From Sulfurimonas sp. HSL3-2 (GTDB lineage Bacteria > Campylobacterota > Campylobacteria > Campylobacterales > Sulfurimonadaceae): DNA of 64,000 nucleotides. Under the pieces are notes generated by a model that saw only the letters and a list, made by a program, of their open reading frames with translations, ran no database searches and was not told the DNA's origin. Shown piece by piece: positions 9,822 to 19,476 of the stretch. The stretch covers positions 1,736,001-1,800,000 of the forward strand of contig NZ_CP147917.1 in the NCBI RefSeq assembly GCF_039645965.1. The letters are read 5' to 3'. Position 1 is the first letter of the stretch; every line of letters begins with the position of its first letter. A program made the translations under genes and the position numbers.

Positions 9822-10535
9822 TTAGTTTGAAATAACTTTAAACATATGTTCTAAGTCCAAAGTACCCTCGTAATATGCCTTTCCGATAATGACGCCGTCA
9901 ACCTCGTTTGTTGCCATTAACGCTTCAATATCACTTGCATCTTTTACTCCACCGCTTGCAATCGTACTCACGCCGCTTGCTCTTGCGATATCAAGAGTAA
10001 AATCGACATTTACGCCACTTAATGTACCGTCTTTGCCGACATCCGTACAAATAATCGCTTCAACACCCGCATTTGCGAACTCACGAGCCAGATCAGTAGC
10101 TTTCATAGTGCTCACCTCTCCCCAGCCCTCGACCGCTACATAACCGTCGATCGCATCTATTCCGACAGCGATCGGATACTTTGCTGCCATCTCTTTAACA
10201 AAAGCCGGATCTTTTACTGCTATAGAGCCGAGGATAACTCTGTCTATACCGATCTCAAGCATTTTTTGTATCGTTTTTTCATCACGGATACCGCCGCCAA
10301 GTTCGAGTTTAACGTTACAGTTCTCTCTGATCTTGATGATCTGTTCAAGGTTTTTCGGCTCACCTGCAAAGGCACCGTTTAGATCAACCAGATGCACCCA
10401 GGTCGCACCCATACTTTCAAACTTTTTTACAAGTTCCCATGGTTCGTTTGAGTATATCTTTGCACTATCCATCAGGCCTTTTGTAAGGCGAACCGCTTTT
10501 CCGTCTTTTAAATCAATTGCAGGGTATAAAGTCAT
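9822..10535 (-). CDS. hisA: Phosphoribosylformimino-5-aminoimidazole carboxamide ribotide isomerase
   Basis: 237 residues, a (beta/alpha)8 barrel. Catalyses the fourth step of histidine synthesis (ProFAR to PRFAR). [13 protein letters not shown] near the N-terminus carries the first catalytic Asp and [11 protein letters not shown] the second; GGGIRD and ASGGV are the phosphate-binding Gly loops. Its product is the substrate of HisF with HisH, and hisH lies 128 bp upstream on the same strand, separated by a hairpin repeat. Confidence 0.96.
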   Translation of the reverse strand: MTLYPAIDLKDGKAVRLTKGLMDSAKIYSNEPWELVKKFESMGATWVHLVDLNGAFAGEPKNLEQIIKIRENCNVKLELGGGIRDEKTIQKMLEIGIDRVILGSIAVKDPAFVKEMAAKYPIAVGIDAIDGYVAVEGWGEVSTMKATDLAREFANAGVEAIICTDVGKDGTLSGVNVDFTLDIARASGVSTIASGGVKDASDIEALMATNEVDGVIIGKAYYEGTLDLEHMFKVISN

Positions 10536-10593
10536 ATATCGTCCATCTCTTAATTTTATTATATAAAATGAAGAAAAACTTCATCTTGATTTG

Positions 10594-10649
10594 TCCGATA
10601 AAGGAACAAAGTCCCTTTATCTTCGCTTGCGCCGCTGTGGCGACTAAAG
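10594..10649 (-). repeat. 56-bp two-hairpin intergenic repeat, copy 1
   Basis: On the minus strand this is identical over all 56 bp to 49552-49607 on the plus strand. It folds into a small G+C hairpin (CGCC-ACAGC-GGCG) followed by a long A+T stem capped by GGGACTTTGTTCC. It fills the hisH-hisA gap. Confidence 0.9.
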
Positions 10650-10663
10650 TTTAATTTCCAACT

Positions 10664-11275
10664 CTAAATATTAATAAAGTTTTCTAATATTTTAAGTCCG
10701 TTTGTGTGACTCTTTTCAGGGTGTGGCTGGATACCGAAAATATTGTCGTGTGCTATCGCACTCGTGAACTTATAACCGTACTCCGTCTCGCCTATGATAT
10801 CGGCTTCATTCTGGCATACTACGTGAAACGAGTGTACAAAATAAAGATAGTGAGACTCATCCATCCCGTTAAAAAGAGGATGCTCTTTTGTAAACATCCT
10901 GTTCCATCCCATATGCGGTACTTTTAATGGATGAGAGAACTTCGATGTGTCAAACTCCACTACTTTACCTTTTATCAGACCGAGTCCTTCGTTATTACCG
11001 AACTCTTCACTGCTATCAAAAAGAAGCTGCATCCCAAGACAGATACCGAACATATACTTTCCGCTTGCCGCAAACTCTTTTATGGCTGCATCCATTCCAC
11101 GCTCTTTTAAGTGATCCATTGCATCACCGTAAGCGCCTACACCGGGTAGTATAAGTTTATCGTAGTCTTTAAACTTATCAGGATCAGACACTATGACGGT
11201 ATCTTTTCCAAGTTTGGCAAATGCGTTTTTCACACTTGCCAAGTTACCCATATTGTAGTCAATAATTGCTATCAT
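10664..11275 (-). CDS. hisH: Imidazole glycerol phosphate synthase, glutaminase subunit
   Basis: 203 residues, class I glutamine amidotransferase. It releases ammonia from glutamine and channels it to HisF in histidine synthesis. The nucleophile Cys is in MFGICLGMQLLF, the catalytic His and Glu in IQPHPEKS, and the start GNLASVKNAF is typical. hisF is not in the window. Its start overlaps the stop of the PDC-sensor gene by 4 bp (ATGA). Confidence 0.96.
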   Translation of the reverse strand: MIAIIDYNMGNLASVKNAFAKLGKDTVIVSDPDKFKDYDKLILPGVGAYGDAMDHLKERGMDAAIKEFAASGKYMFGICLGMQLLFDSSEEFGNNEGLGLIKGKVVEFDTSKFSHPLKVPHMGWNRMFTKEHPLFNGMDESHYLYFVHSFHVVCQNEADIIGETEYGYKFTSAIAHDNIFGIQPHPEKSHTNGLKILENFINI

Positions 11276-12177
11276 TTTTGATGTTTCTCTTTCGTAAATT
11301 TTATATAGACTGCCAAACTGATAAGCAGTGTCGCAACACCGCCGACTATATACATGGCATATAAAAGCTTGTCAGGATCGGTTATCGCGAACTTAAACAC
11401 CAGCATCAAAGCCTCGATCGAAAGAGCGATGATAATAGAACCCAAAAACTTCACCATCGTCTTATGCGGTCCGGAGATATTATGTTCTTGGGTTTGGCCG
11501 GTTATCTCCTCTTCGATGATCGTCTTGGTAAGATCGAACATCGCTAAGGACAAGGTCAGAAGGATCGTCGCTTCAAAGACATTTTTGATCTCAAAGTTTT
11601 GAGGAGATATCTCATACACGAAAAAGCTCTGTACGCCTTTGGCAAAAAGCAGTATCGCAACGGCGATCAACGCAACGGCAAATATTGCGTATGAGTACTT
11701 GAAAAAGTTTTTAAAGAAGGTGTCCATCGTGTTTAGATGGGAGATCTTCAGTACCTCATCAAGCGGCATATCCAGACACGCTACATATTTTATATCACCC
11801 TTTTCATCAAAGATCGGCTTTGAAGCAGTGACCGTCAGTTCAGGACTGAGCAGAGACGGATAAGGATCGGTGATAGTACATCTTTTTTCTCTCACCGCAC
11901 GGTAATAGTAAGCTCTGTCGGCACGTATCTTGCCTACATCATCTTCTAAAATACTATCTTTCGTATACGTAGGTGAAACTTGTACACCTTTGTAATCCAG
12001 AAGATACACTGCATCACAGTTTTGCAGATCGGCTTTTATCTTTAAAAGCCTCGGCATTATCATTTCAGGCGAAAGTGACGGTAGTCTATCTGGGATGTTT
12101 TTAGAAAACAGATAACAAAAGTAAGCTCTTGCCTTGGTACGACCAAGCGAAAAATCTTGAATATCCGATGCGACCAT
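11272..12177 (-). CDS. PDC/Cache-sensor integral membrane protein of unknown function
   Basis: 301 residues. The N-terminal half (about 1-150) looks like a PDC/Cache sensor (LLDYKGVQVSPTYT, DRAYYYRAVREKRCTITDPY, VTASKPIFDEKGDIKYVACLD). At least four hydrophobic segments follow (about 158-178, 200-218, 242-262, 270-292). There is no signal peptide before the sensor-like part and no kinase, GGDEF or methyl-accepting domain, so its output is unknown. It is translationally coupled to hisH by a 4-bp overlap. Function not assigned. Confidence 0.7.
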   Translation of the reverse strand: MVASDIQDFSLGRTKARAYFCYLFSKNIPDRLPSLSPEMIMPRLLKIKADLQNCDAVYLLDYKGVQVSPTYTKDSILEDDVGKIRADRAYYYRAVREKRCTITDPYPSLLSPELTVTASKPIFDEKGDIKYVACLDMPLDEVLKISHLNTMDTFFKNFFKYSYAIFAVALIAVAILLFAKGVQSFFVYEISPQNFEIKNVFEATILLTLSLAMFDLTKTIIEEEITGQTQEHNISGPHKTMVKFLGSIIIALSIEALMLVFKFAITDPDKLLYAMYIVGGVATLLISLAVYIKFTKEKHQK

Positions 12178-12238
12178 GTTAGATACCTTTTTTAAAATAG
12201 TTTCGCGATTATAACATCATATTTTTAAATTAACCGCC

Positions 12239-13144
12239 CTATACTATAGCGTTCATCACATGACAGCGGTTATATTCACACTGAAATGTGGTGTGAGTTA
12301 TGTCAAAATCTTCTTTTAAAACTTGCTCCAAAGAGTCCAAGATAACACTGCATTCCCCAATGGAGATATTTTCATTAAAATTCAGATGAGCCTCTAAAAA
12401 GATGTGATGGTCATCTAACTGCCAAAGATGGATATGGTGCACGTTCTCTACCCCCTTTTGCGTCTCTTTTATCTTTTTTATGACATCTTGCACCTCTATG
12501 CCTGCAGGTGTAAACTGCATCAAAACAGAAAGCGAGATCTTCATAAGGCTCCATGACGCCCCTATCAGATACAGCGCGATAATCATCGAAACAAGAGGAT
12601 CGACCCAATATATCTCATAAAAGTACATCAACAATCCGCCCACTACGACGGCAACAGATGTCACCATGTCTGAAAGCAGGTGAAGATACGCCGCTTTGAT
12701 GTTCATATTGTGATGCGCATCATCTTTTACAAGCAGTACGCCTAGAGCATTTAAAAAGATACTGAGCACACCAAGCCATACGACTATCAGAGAGTCCACA
12801 CTTTCCGGATGCATCAGTTTTTGGTACGACTCATATATCAAAAAGAAAGCGACTGCCATCAAAACGGAAGTGTTAAAAAATGCCGCTATGATCTCGGCTC
12901 GTTTGTACCCGAAAGTCTTGCTTTCGGTATGTTCTTTGTGTGAAAGACGGTTTGCGACATAAGCGATGACGAGTGTCAATACATCGCTGAAGTTATGAAG
13001 AGCATCACTTAAAAGTGCAAGTGAACCTGAAAACAGACCGCCTATGATCTGTGAGACTGTAATAGTAAGATTTAATATAATCGCGACTAAAAGGTTTTTT
13101 CCGCTTACGTGGTGATGGTGATGGTGATGATGATGTTCTGACAT
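12239..13144 (-). CDS. Cation diffusion facilitator (divalent metal efflux)
   Basis: About 301 residues from the ATG at 13144; an upstream GTG (13192) is open but would overlap the divergent waaC start, and the ATG has GGAA before it. The N-terminus has nine consecutive His after MSE, a natural metal-binding tail. Six membrane helices follow with the paired metal ligands SLALLSDALHNFSDV (DxxHN..D) and LLSDMVTS preceded by YLHL, then a cytosolic C-terminal domain with HHIHLWQLDDHH. It exports Zn2+ or similar ions by proton exchange; exact metal not determined. Close to the CzcD/ZitB subgroup. Confidence 0.93.
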   Translation of the reverse strand: MSEHHHHHHHHHVSGKNLLVAIILNLTITVSQIIGGLFSGSLALLSDALHNFSDVLTLVIAYVANRLSHKEHTESKTFGYKRAEIIAAFFNTSVLMAVAFFLIYESYQKLMHPESVDSLIVVWLGVLSIFLNALGVLLVKDDAHHNMNIKAAYLHLLSDMVTSVAVVVGGLLMYFYEIYWVDPLVSMIIALYLIGASWSLMKISLSVLMQFTPAGIEVQDVIKKIKETQKGVENVHHIHLWQLDDHHIFLEAHLNFNENISIGECSVILDSLEQVLKEDFDITHTTFQCEYNRCHVMNAIV

Positions 13145-13177
13145 TTTTATTCCGCTACTTTTGATATAATACCGCCC

Positions 13178-14167
13178 ATGAAACTTAATCACATAGCCTT
13201 AGTCAGGCTTTCAGCTCTTGGGGATATTGTTAATGCTACAATTGTACTACAATTTATCCGTCAAAAATACCCAAATATAAAAATCGACTGGATCTGCGAA
13301 GAGGTTTTTGCACCGCTTTTAACTGAACATCCGTTCATCCATCAAGTCCATACTATAAACCTCAAAAAACTCAAAAAAGAGAAAAACTTTTCAGGAGTTG
13401 TGCAGACCGTAAAAAGACTGAGAGCGCTTCCAAAGTATGACCTTATCATCGATATGCAGGGACTTTTAAAGTCAGCTGTTGTCTCTAGGATCATCGGAAA
13501 GAACATACACGGCTATGATAAAGATTCTGCAAGAGAATCACTTGCATCTCTCTTTTATGCATCTACTTCAAACATCCCTTATGAGCTCAGTGTCATCAAA
13601 AGAAATGTCGCCCTTATAAACGATGCTCTTGACTTACAAATAAGCGATGAGATGATAGACACGAAAGAGCCTACTCTACCTGCATATGAACGACCGTTTT
13701 TTACACAAGAGAGATATGCGGTCTTTGTCATCGGTGCATCATGGGCCAGCAAGATCTACCCAAAAGAGAAAGTCGCAGAGGTGTGTAACTCCCTTACATG
13801 TAAGACCTATATCGTCTGGGGAAGCGAGCAGGAAAAAGCTGACGCAGAGTTTGTTGCACAGCATTCCGAGAATGCACAGCTCACGCCAAAACTTGATTTA
13901 AAAGAGTTATGTGCGCTTATCTCACACGCATCTTTAGTCATCGGAAACGACACGGGACCTACACATATGGCATGGGCGTACAATGTGCCTTCCATCACAC
14001 TTTTCGGTCCGACAAACGAGAGGATGATATATCCTACGACTACCAATGTAGCGATCCATTCGGATTCAAAAGTCGATATATCGCATATTGACAAAAACGA
14101 CTTTTCAATAAAAGATATAGACCCGATAGCGGTCGCAAACAAAGCCAAGGAGCTTTTAAAATGGTAG
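13178..14167 (+). CDS. waaC: Lipopolysaccharide heptosyltransferase I
   Basis: 329 residues, GT9 glycosyltransferase. It adds the first heptose to Kdo2-lipid A in the inner core. The N-terminal VRLSALGDIVNA, the central IIDMQGLLKSA and the nucleotide-sugar site IGNDTGPTHMAWA are characteristic of WaaC. Its last 7 bp overlap waaM, as in the waaC-htrB order known in Campylobacter jejuni. The divergent efflux gene is only 33 bp away, so promoters share this gap. A TTACATGTAA palindrome (13794-13803) lies inside the gene. Confidence 0.95.
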   Translation: MKLNHIALVRLSALGDIVNATIVLQFIRQKYPNIKIDWICEEVFAPLLTEHPFIHQVHTINLKKLKKEKNFSGVVQTVKRLRALPKYDLIIDMQGLLKSAVVSRIIGKNIHGYDKDSARESLASLFYASTSNIPYELSVIKRNVALINDALDLQISDEMIDTKEPTLPAYERPFFTQERYAVFVIGASWASKIYPKEKVAEVCNSLTCKTYIVWGSEQEKADAEFVAQHSENAQLTPKLDLKELCALISHASLVIGNDTGPTHMAWAYNVPSITLFGPTNERMIYPTTTNVAIHSDSKVDISHIDKNDFSIKDIDPIAVANKAKELLKW

Positions 14168-15051
14168 GTTTTTATCTATTTTTAGCGCTAGAAAAATTTT
14201 TGATGCTGCTTCCAAAAAAAGTCAGACGCTCTTTTTTTACAGGACTTGCATCTTTGGCTTACCTGCTGAGTAAAAGATACACGAAAGTAGTAAGACAGAA
14301 CCTGGAGTTCGTGTACGGCAACAACCTTGACGAAAAGTTCGTCGAAGAGGTGACAAAGTACTCATACAAATCTCTTCTTTTAAACTTTTTATACACGCTT
14401 GAAGGGCGTTACTATTCCATAGACGACATCGCCAAAAAAGTGAAGTTCGAAAACCTTGAGATCATCCAAAAAGTACAGGAAGAAAAACGCCCTATCATCT
14501 TTGTAACCTCACATTATGGAGCTTGGGAGTTAGGAGCTGAGATGCTTAGTGCCTGCGTCGAACCGATCATGGTCGTGTACAAAGGGATGAATAACAAATA
14601 TTTTGAAAACTATCTTCTCTCTTCACGTGCAAAATGGAAGATGAGTTATGCAGAAAAACACGGTGCGGCAAAAGAGCTTGTAAAAAGACTCCGCGCAAAA
14701 AAAGCGATAGCGATCTTAGTCGACACAAACGTAAGCAAACAAGACGGTCTGAAAGTAGACTTTTTAAACCACCCAACTCTGCAGATAAAATCTACGGCTT
14801 ACCTAGCTAGAAAGTTTGATGCGGCACTCATACCGATACTTATACATGCGGATGAAAAAGATGAGAACTACACCATAAAAGTGTATGATGAACTTATCCC
14901 TCCAAAAACAGAAGATGTGGAAAATGACATCCTTATCTCGACACAGATGCAGGCATCCTGGTTAAGTAAAGAGATACTAAAAAACCCGAAACCGTGGTTC
15001 TGGCTGCACCGCCGCTGGAAGAACGACTACCCGGCTATCTATAAAAAATAG
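14161..15051 (+). CDS. waaM: Lipid A biosynthesis lauroyl/myristoyl acyltransferase
   Basis: 296 residues of the LpxL/HtrB acyltransferase family. A single N-terminal membrane anchor precedes the catalytic HX4E motif in SHYGAWELG (H118, E123). It adds a secondary acyl chain to the Kdo2-lipid A precursor on the inner face of the membrane. It is coupled to waaC by overlap. The name waaM follows Campylobacter usage; htrB/lpxL would be equivalent. Confidence 0.92.
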   Translation: MVGFYLFLALEKFLMLLPKKVRRSFFTGLASLAYLLSKRYTKVVRQNLEFVYGNNLDEKFVEEVTKYSYKSLLLNFLYTLEGRYYSIDDIAKKVKFENLEIIQKVQEEKRPIIFVTSHYGAWELGAEMLSACVEPIMVVYKGMNNKYFENYLLSSRAKWKMSYAEKHGAAKELVKRLRAKKAIAILVDTNVSKQDGLKVDFLNHPTLQIKSTAYLARKFDAALIPILIHADEKDENYTIKVYDELIPPKTEDVENDILISTQMQASWLSKEILKNPKPWFWLHRRWKNDYPAIYKK

Positions 15052-15065
15052 CCTTACATGTAAGA

Positions 15066-16097
15066 TCACTCGGCGAAAGATTTCGCTTCGACGAGTTTTA
15101 AAAGTGCCAAGAAAAACGATGTGATCGCAGGGCCAAGTATCATCCCCCAAAACCCAAAAGTCGCAAGTCCCGCTATGATGGCAAAGAAGATCACCAGTTC
15201 ATTGAGTTTCACGCTTGACTTTATAAATCTGATATTTATTTCTTTGATGATCACCGGTTTTATGAACGTATCGGCGATAATAGAGATCATGATTATCGAA
15301 TACATCGCGATGAAAAAAGCTGCGCCTACGTTGCCCAGACTGTACTCATAAACTGCAAACGGAAGCCACATCAAAGCCCCGCCGACAACAGGGATCAATG
15401 AGGCAAATCCGTACATGATACCAAAGAGCAGTCCATTATAACCCATAAATGAAACTGCGACACCAAAGAGCGCACCCTCGAACATCGCCGTCGCAAGAAT
15501 GGAATAAAACACCGTACTCATAACAGAAGAGAGTTCATACGTCAGAAGCTTGTTGTCATCTTCAGGAAGCTTAACCACTTTTTTGATAAATCTGATGATC
15601 ACATCCCCGTTGTACTGCGCAAAGAAGTAAAAGACGATGATCAAAAGCGAGTTTTTGAGATACCCTGCACTGTATGAACCGATGGTGCCTGCGTATGAAA
15701 GAGCTTTTGTCGCAAAGTCACCAAGCTGCAAGTCTTTTAAAAGGTCTGCCAGATACGGTTTTGCAAATGCCAGATAGTGCGGAGGATTTGCTATCAAATT
15801 TCTTAGTGAATGATCGATCTTAGACAGAGTCTCGGGGTCTAGATGATTGAGTCTGATCGTAAAGTTCGCCAAGAAGTAACCAAGCGGGACAAAGAAAAGG
15901 ACTGCCAGCAGGAAAGTCGTAAGCAGACTTCCGACAAATCTGGACTTTGTCACACTCGTAAAATGACACTGTATATTTGCAGTCGATATCGCCAAAAGTG
16001 CAGCGATGAGCATCGTAAGCAGAAAAGGCTCATATAAACGGTACATCCAGTAAAGCGATGCACCAAAAAGTATGATAAGCAGATGTTGTGATTTCAT
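15066..16097 (-). CDS. AI-2E family transporter (PerM-like permease)
   Basis: 343 residues with about seven to eight hydrophobic helices and the typical C-terminal block of the family (FGIMYGFASLIPVVGGALMWLP; FWGMILGPAITSFFLAL). The family includes AI-2 exporter TqsA and Na+/H+ or unknown permeases, so the substrate cannot be given. It overlaps the ruvB stop by 1 bp and is probably cotranscribed with panB-ruvB. Confidence 0.85.
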   Translation of the reverse strand: MKSQHLLIILFGASLYWMYRLYEPFLLTMLIAALLAISTANIQCHFTSVTKSRFVGSLLTTFLLAVLFFVPLGYFLANFTIRLNHLDPETLSKIDHSLRNLIANPPHYLAFAKPYLADLLKDLQLGDFATKALSYAGTIGSYSAGYLKNSLLIIVFYFFAQYNGDVIIRFIKKVVKLPEDDNKLLTYELSSVMSTVFYSILATAMFEGALFGVAVSFMGYNGLLFGIMYGFASLIPVVGGALMWLPFAVYEYSLGNVGAAFFIAMYSIIMISIIADTFIKPVIIKEINIRFIKSSVKLNELVIFFAIIAGLATFGFWGMILGPAITSFFLALLKLVEAKSFAE

Positions 16098-17101
16098 TAA
16101 AGCAGGCTCTCTTTTGAATTTTTAAATCTTAGTACGTCTATGGTCTTATGTGTCGCCATTCTTCCTTTTGCCGTGCGCTCTAAGTAGCCGTTTGCTATCA
16201 GGTACGGTTCAAGGACGTCTTCAACTGTCCCCTCGTCTTCACTCAGCGCCGCCGCGATGGTGCTAAGACCGATAGGTCTGCCTTTTGAAGCCACCAACAG
16301 CTCAAGCAGACGGATATCCATCTCATCAAAACCGTGAGAGTTGATGCCAAGCTCGTTTAGCGCGTATTGTGTGCGTTTATGCTCGATATGCATCTCATTT
16401 GCCACTTCGGCAAAGTCTCTTACACGGCGAAGCAGACGAAGTGCTATACGCGGAGTCCCGCGGCTTCTTTTTGCTATCTCGTGAGCTGCGTCCGCTTTTA
16501 TCTCTTTATCGAGTTTTTTGGATGCCTGCATTACGATGCGGGCAAGCTCCTCATCCGAGTAGAAGTTCATCCTGAAGTTCATTCCGAAACGGTCACGAAG
16601 AGGATTTGAAAGCATCCCCGCGCGCGTCGTCGCACCTATGAGCGTAAATCTCGGAAGGTCTATCTTTACCGTCTGAGCTGCAGGTCCGCTGCCTATGATG
16701 ATGTCTATGCGGAAGTCTTCCATCGAAGAGTAGAGTATCTCCTCTACTGCGGGAGAGAGACGGTGGATCTCATCAATGAAGAGGATATCGCCCTCTTCCA
16801 GATTTGTGAGTATCGCCGCCAAGTCGCCGCTTTTTTCTATCATCGGTGCGGCCGTGACTTTGATGTTCGCGTTCATCTCGTTTGCGATGATAAGTGCAAG
16901 AGTAGTCTTTCCAAGCCCCGGAGGTCCGTAAAAAAGCGTATGGTCAAGCGCTTCGGCTCTTTTCTTACTCGCTTCTATGAACACCGAAAGATTTTTCTTG
17001 ATCTGCTCCTGACCGATGTATTCATTCCATGCATCGGGTCTTAATGTGACCTCGGTGCTCTCATCGGAAGTGAATTTTTCGATCTCTACTATGCGTTCCA
17101 T
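16097..17101 (-). CDS. ruvB: Holliday junction branch migration helicase RuvB
   Basis: 334 residues. AAA+ motor with Walker [13 protein letters not shown], Walker [10 protein letters not shown], sensor [17 protein letters not shown] and the C-terminal winged helix ([23 protein letters not shown]). With RuvA it drives branch migration of recombination intermediates. It lies 9 bp after panB; the panB-ruvB pair is also known in Helicobacter. Confidence 0.98.
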   Translation of the reverse strand: MERIVEIEKFTSDESTEVTLRPDAWNEYIGQEQIKKNLSVFIEASKKRAEALDHTLFYGPPGLGKTTLALIIANEMNANIKVTAAPMIEKSGDLAAILTNLEEGDILFIDEIHRLSPAVEEILYSSMEDFRIDIIIGSGPAAQTVKIDLPRFTLIGATTRAGMLSNPLRDRFGMNFRMNFYSDEELARIVMQASKKLDKEIKADAAHEIAKRSRGTPRIALRLLRRVRDFAEVANEMHIEHKRTQYALNELGINSHGFDEMDIRLLELLVASKGRPIGLSTIAAALSEDEGTVEDVLEPYLIANGYLERTAKGRMATHKTIDVLRFKNSKESLL

Positions 17102-17110
17102 CTTACTCTC

Positions 17111-17902
17111 TTAATATATATATTTTTCACTAGGGAAATCTCTTTTTTTCACCTCTTCGGCGTATGTCGCGACAGCATCTTTTACCAGTGTCGCTCCGTC
17201 GAGGTATTTTTTAACGAACTTCGGCGTGAACTCTTCAAAAAGTCCGAGCATATCTGAAAACACAAGAACCTGCCCGTCTACTCCGTTACCCGCACCTATG
17301 CCGATAACAGGAATGGACACGCTTGCTGCCACGCGTGTAGCCACGTCAGCTTTTACACCCTCGATGACCATACAAAACGCACCTGCCGCTTCTATGGCTT
17401 TTGCATCTTCTATGAGTGAAAGCGCGCTTGCCTCATCCTTGCCTTTGACCTTGTAACCGCCTTCGCTTCTAACCGACTGAGGAAGAAGACCTATGTGACC
17501 GCAGACTGCGATGCCGTTAGATGTCAGATGTCTTACTATGTCGGCTTTATCCGCGCCGCCCTCTATCTTTACAGCGTCTGCAGGTGTCTGTTGAAACACC
17601 TTTACCGCATTGCTCAGTGCGTCCTCTTTTGACATGTATGTTCCAAAAGGCATATCGCAGATGACAAAACTTGACGGAGAACCGCTGCATACCGCGTTAG
17701 TGTGGTATAGCATTTGCTCTAGTGTAGCACTGAGTGTGTCACTTTTACCGGCGAAGCTCATGTTGAGACTATCGCCGACTAAAAGGATGTCCGCACTTTG
17801 TTCAAAAAGTTTTGCAAAAAGTGCATCATAAGCCGTGATCATCACTAAAGGTGTGTTACCTTTAGCATTTAATATTTTTGAAATTGTCATTTTTTTCATC
17901 AT
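17111..17902 (-). CDS. panB: 3-methyl-2-oxobutanoate hydroxymethyltransferase
   Basis: 263 residues. First committed step of pantothenate/CoA synthesis (ketopantoate from alpha-ketoisovalerate and methylene-THF). Family motifs are MITAYDALFAKL, DILLVGDSLNM (metal Asp), VKIEGG, GHIGLLPQSV and VIGIGAGNGVDGQVLV. Two Met codons in a row leave the exact first residue open by one codon. Confidence 0.97.
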   Translation of the reverse strand: MMKKMTISKILNAKGNTPLVMITAYDALFAKLFEQSADILLVGDSLNMSFAGKSDTLSATLEQMLYHTNAVCSGSPSSFVICDMPFGTYMSKEDALSNAVKVFQQTPADAVKIEGGADKADIVRHLTSNGIAVCGHIGLLPQSVRSEGGYKVKGKDEASALSLIEDAKAIEAAGAFCMVIEGVKADVATRVAASVSIPVIGIGAGNGVDGQVLVFSDMLGLFEEFTPKFVKKYLDGATLVKDAVATYAEEVKKRDFPSEKYIY

Positions 17903-17989
17903 TTTAGTAAATCTTTTTAGATAAATTTCTCTAAAGAGATTTTAACCAAAAAATGATATAATCCAAAGCAATATAGGAGAACTATACTT

Positions 17990-18394
17990 ATGGGCGTAAG
18001 ACGAGAACTTGAAGCAAACTTTGATTTTGAGATAGTCGATGAGTTTTTAGAACATTTTTCCATGATGGTAGATGTTATGGAACCGCTCATCGTCAACCTT
18101 TCAAAAGAGAGTCATTACAAAGATGACATAAACGAGCTTTTTCGTATATTTCACAACCTAAAATCAGCTTCATCTTTTTTAAGACTAGAGCCTATCATAA
18201 GACTCTCAACCTTTGTCGAAAGTGCTTTAGAGACACTAAGAGAAGAGGACGGTCCTGCGAATGAAGAGGTCATAACATGGCTGCTCAGCATAAGTGATAT
18301 GTTTGAAAAATGGTATGATGACCTCAAACTTGATAACGATCTTTCCAAGATCGAGTTCGCCCTATTGAAATTACCTGATATGGATAAAAATTGA
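17990..18394 (+). CDS. Hpt (histidine phosphotransfer) domain protein
   Basis: 134 residues, all helical. The Hpt signature with phospho-accepting His is FRIFHNLKSASSFLRL (H55), the expected HxLK-S pattern. No kinase or receiver domain is attached, so it would act as a free phosphorelay intermediate between a hybrid kinase and a receiver. Its stop codon overlaps the trpA start (TTGA), so the two are translationally coupled although functionally unrelated. A plausible promoter (TGATATAATCC, about 17953) and AGGAG lie upstream. Confidence 0.8.
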   Translation: MGVRRELEANFDFEIVDEFLEHFSMMVDVMEPLIVNLSKESHYKDDINELFRIFHNLKSASSFLRLEPIIRLSTFVESALETLREEDGPANEEVITWLLSISDMFEKWYDDLKLDNDLSKIEFALLKLPDMDKN

Positions 18395-19131
18395 AACAAC
18401 TTGTAGCGTATATAACTTCTTGTTACCCTGAAAAATCTTTTAGTATCGACCTTGCTCTGGCACTTGGAGAAAACGGTGTCGACAGCATCGAACTGGGCAT
18501 CCCGTTTTCCGATCCTGTGGCAGACGGTCCCGTGATCGAAAGAGCAAACCACATAGCCTTAGAAAGCGGATTTAAATTTCGTGATGTCTTAGAGATCTCA
18601 AAAGAGATCTCAGACAAAGTAGACACTCTGTGGATGGGATACTTCAACCCGTTTTATCAGTTCGGTATGGAAAAACTTCTTGAAACGGCAAAAGAGTTAC
18701 AGGTAAGCGGACTTATCATCCCTGACGTACCTCACGAAGAGGCGGTCGCATATAAACATATGTTTGACGCCAACTCTGTAGCAAACATCTCTTTTGTCGC
18801 TCCGACAGACTCTAAAGAGCGCATCAAGCAGATAGTGACCGATGCAAAAAAATTCATCTATATGGTCGCATATACGGGTATCACGGGTTCAGGAAAAGCT
18901 GAAGACCTTACTCCTTTCATCAGCTCTATAAAAGAGTTTACCGACACTCCTGCATATGTAGGTTTCGGTGTGAATGCAAATACTGCCAGAGACAAAGTAA
19001 AGGGTGCAGACGGCGTCATCGTCGGTTCTGCGTTTATCGACATCCTTTTAAGAGACGATCTAACATACGCACAAAAGATAGAAGACTGTTCTAGTCTGGC
19101 TTTCATCATCAAAAACGAGATCAACTCGTAA
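18391..19131 (+). CDS. trpA: Tryptophan synthase alpha chain
   Basis: 246 residues. Cleaves indole-3-glycerol phosphate to indole and glyceraldehyde 3-phosphate. The signature ELGIPFSDPVADGPVIERA carries catalytic residues, and GFGVNA and VIVGSAFI the phosphate loop. The start is TTG at 18391 inside the stop region of the Hpt gene; no better ATG is near. trpB and other trp genes are not adjacent, so the pathway genes are scattered or trpA has moved. Two CTTACATGTAAG palindromes follow the stop. Confidence 0.95.
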   Translation: MKQLVAYITSCYPEKSFSIDLALALGENGVDSIELGIPFSDPVADGPVIERANHIALESGFKFRDVLEISKEISDKVDTLWMGYFNPFYQFGMEKLLETAKELQVSGLIIPDVPHEEAVAYKHMFDANSVANISFVAPTDSKERIKQIVTDAKKFIYMVAYTGITGSGKAEDLTPFISSIKEFTDTPAYVGFGVNANTARDKVKGADGVIVGSAFIDILLRDDLTYAQKIEDCSSLAFIIKNEINS

Positions 19132-19140
19132 CTACGACTT

Positions 19141-19175
19141 CTTACATGTAAGCTTTAAACATCCTTACATGTAAG
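19141..19175. repeat. Pair of CTTACATGTAAG palindromes
   Basis: Two identical 12-bp palindromes at 19141-19152 and 19164-19175, spaced 23 bp (about two helical turns), in the gap after trpA. They belong to a set of at least 12 copies of the core TTACATGTAA in this window. Confidence 0.9.
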
Positions 19176-19248
19176 CACCATTTTCAATCCCCGTATTTGG
19201 CTTTAATCTTTATGACTTATACTTCCGAAAAATTATCAAGGACAATAT

Positions 19249-19455
19249 ATGTATAAAGTAATAGTAGAAAGACAATGCGGATGTTTCAAAAAAAGCGGTC
19301 ACGATGCAGAGGTAAGTTTTGACAACAAAGACGATGCTCTTCTTCACGCGAACGAGCGTAAAAACCACATGAATGACAAGTGGTGCGGCAAGCATAACTT
19401 CTTTGTAGAAGAAGAGGGAGAACACCTTGTCATCAAAATGAATATGGCAGGCTAA
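19249..19455 (+). CDS. Small conserved-type hypothetical protein with Cys residues
   Basis: 68 residues. CGCF near the N-terminus (C10, C12) and one Cys in DKWCGKHNFF; charged otherwise, with no signal peptide or membrane helix. A plausible AAGGA ribosome site precedes the ATG. The regular composition and spacing support a real gene. It could bind metal, but no family is recognised. It lies alone between trpA and ssrA. Confidence 0.65.
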   Translation: MYKVIVERQCGCFKKSGHDAEVSFDNKDDALLHANERKNHMNDKWCGKHNFFVEEEGEHLVIKMNMAG

Positions 19456-19476
19456 ATTTTTTCATTTAATAAGTAC

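Noticed and set aside
13118-13144. Run of His codons as an artificial tag or repeat artefact
   Set aside because: It follows MSE at the start of a cation diffusion facilitator, where natural His-rich metal-binding tails are common.
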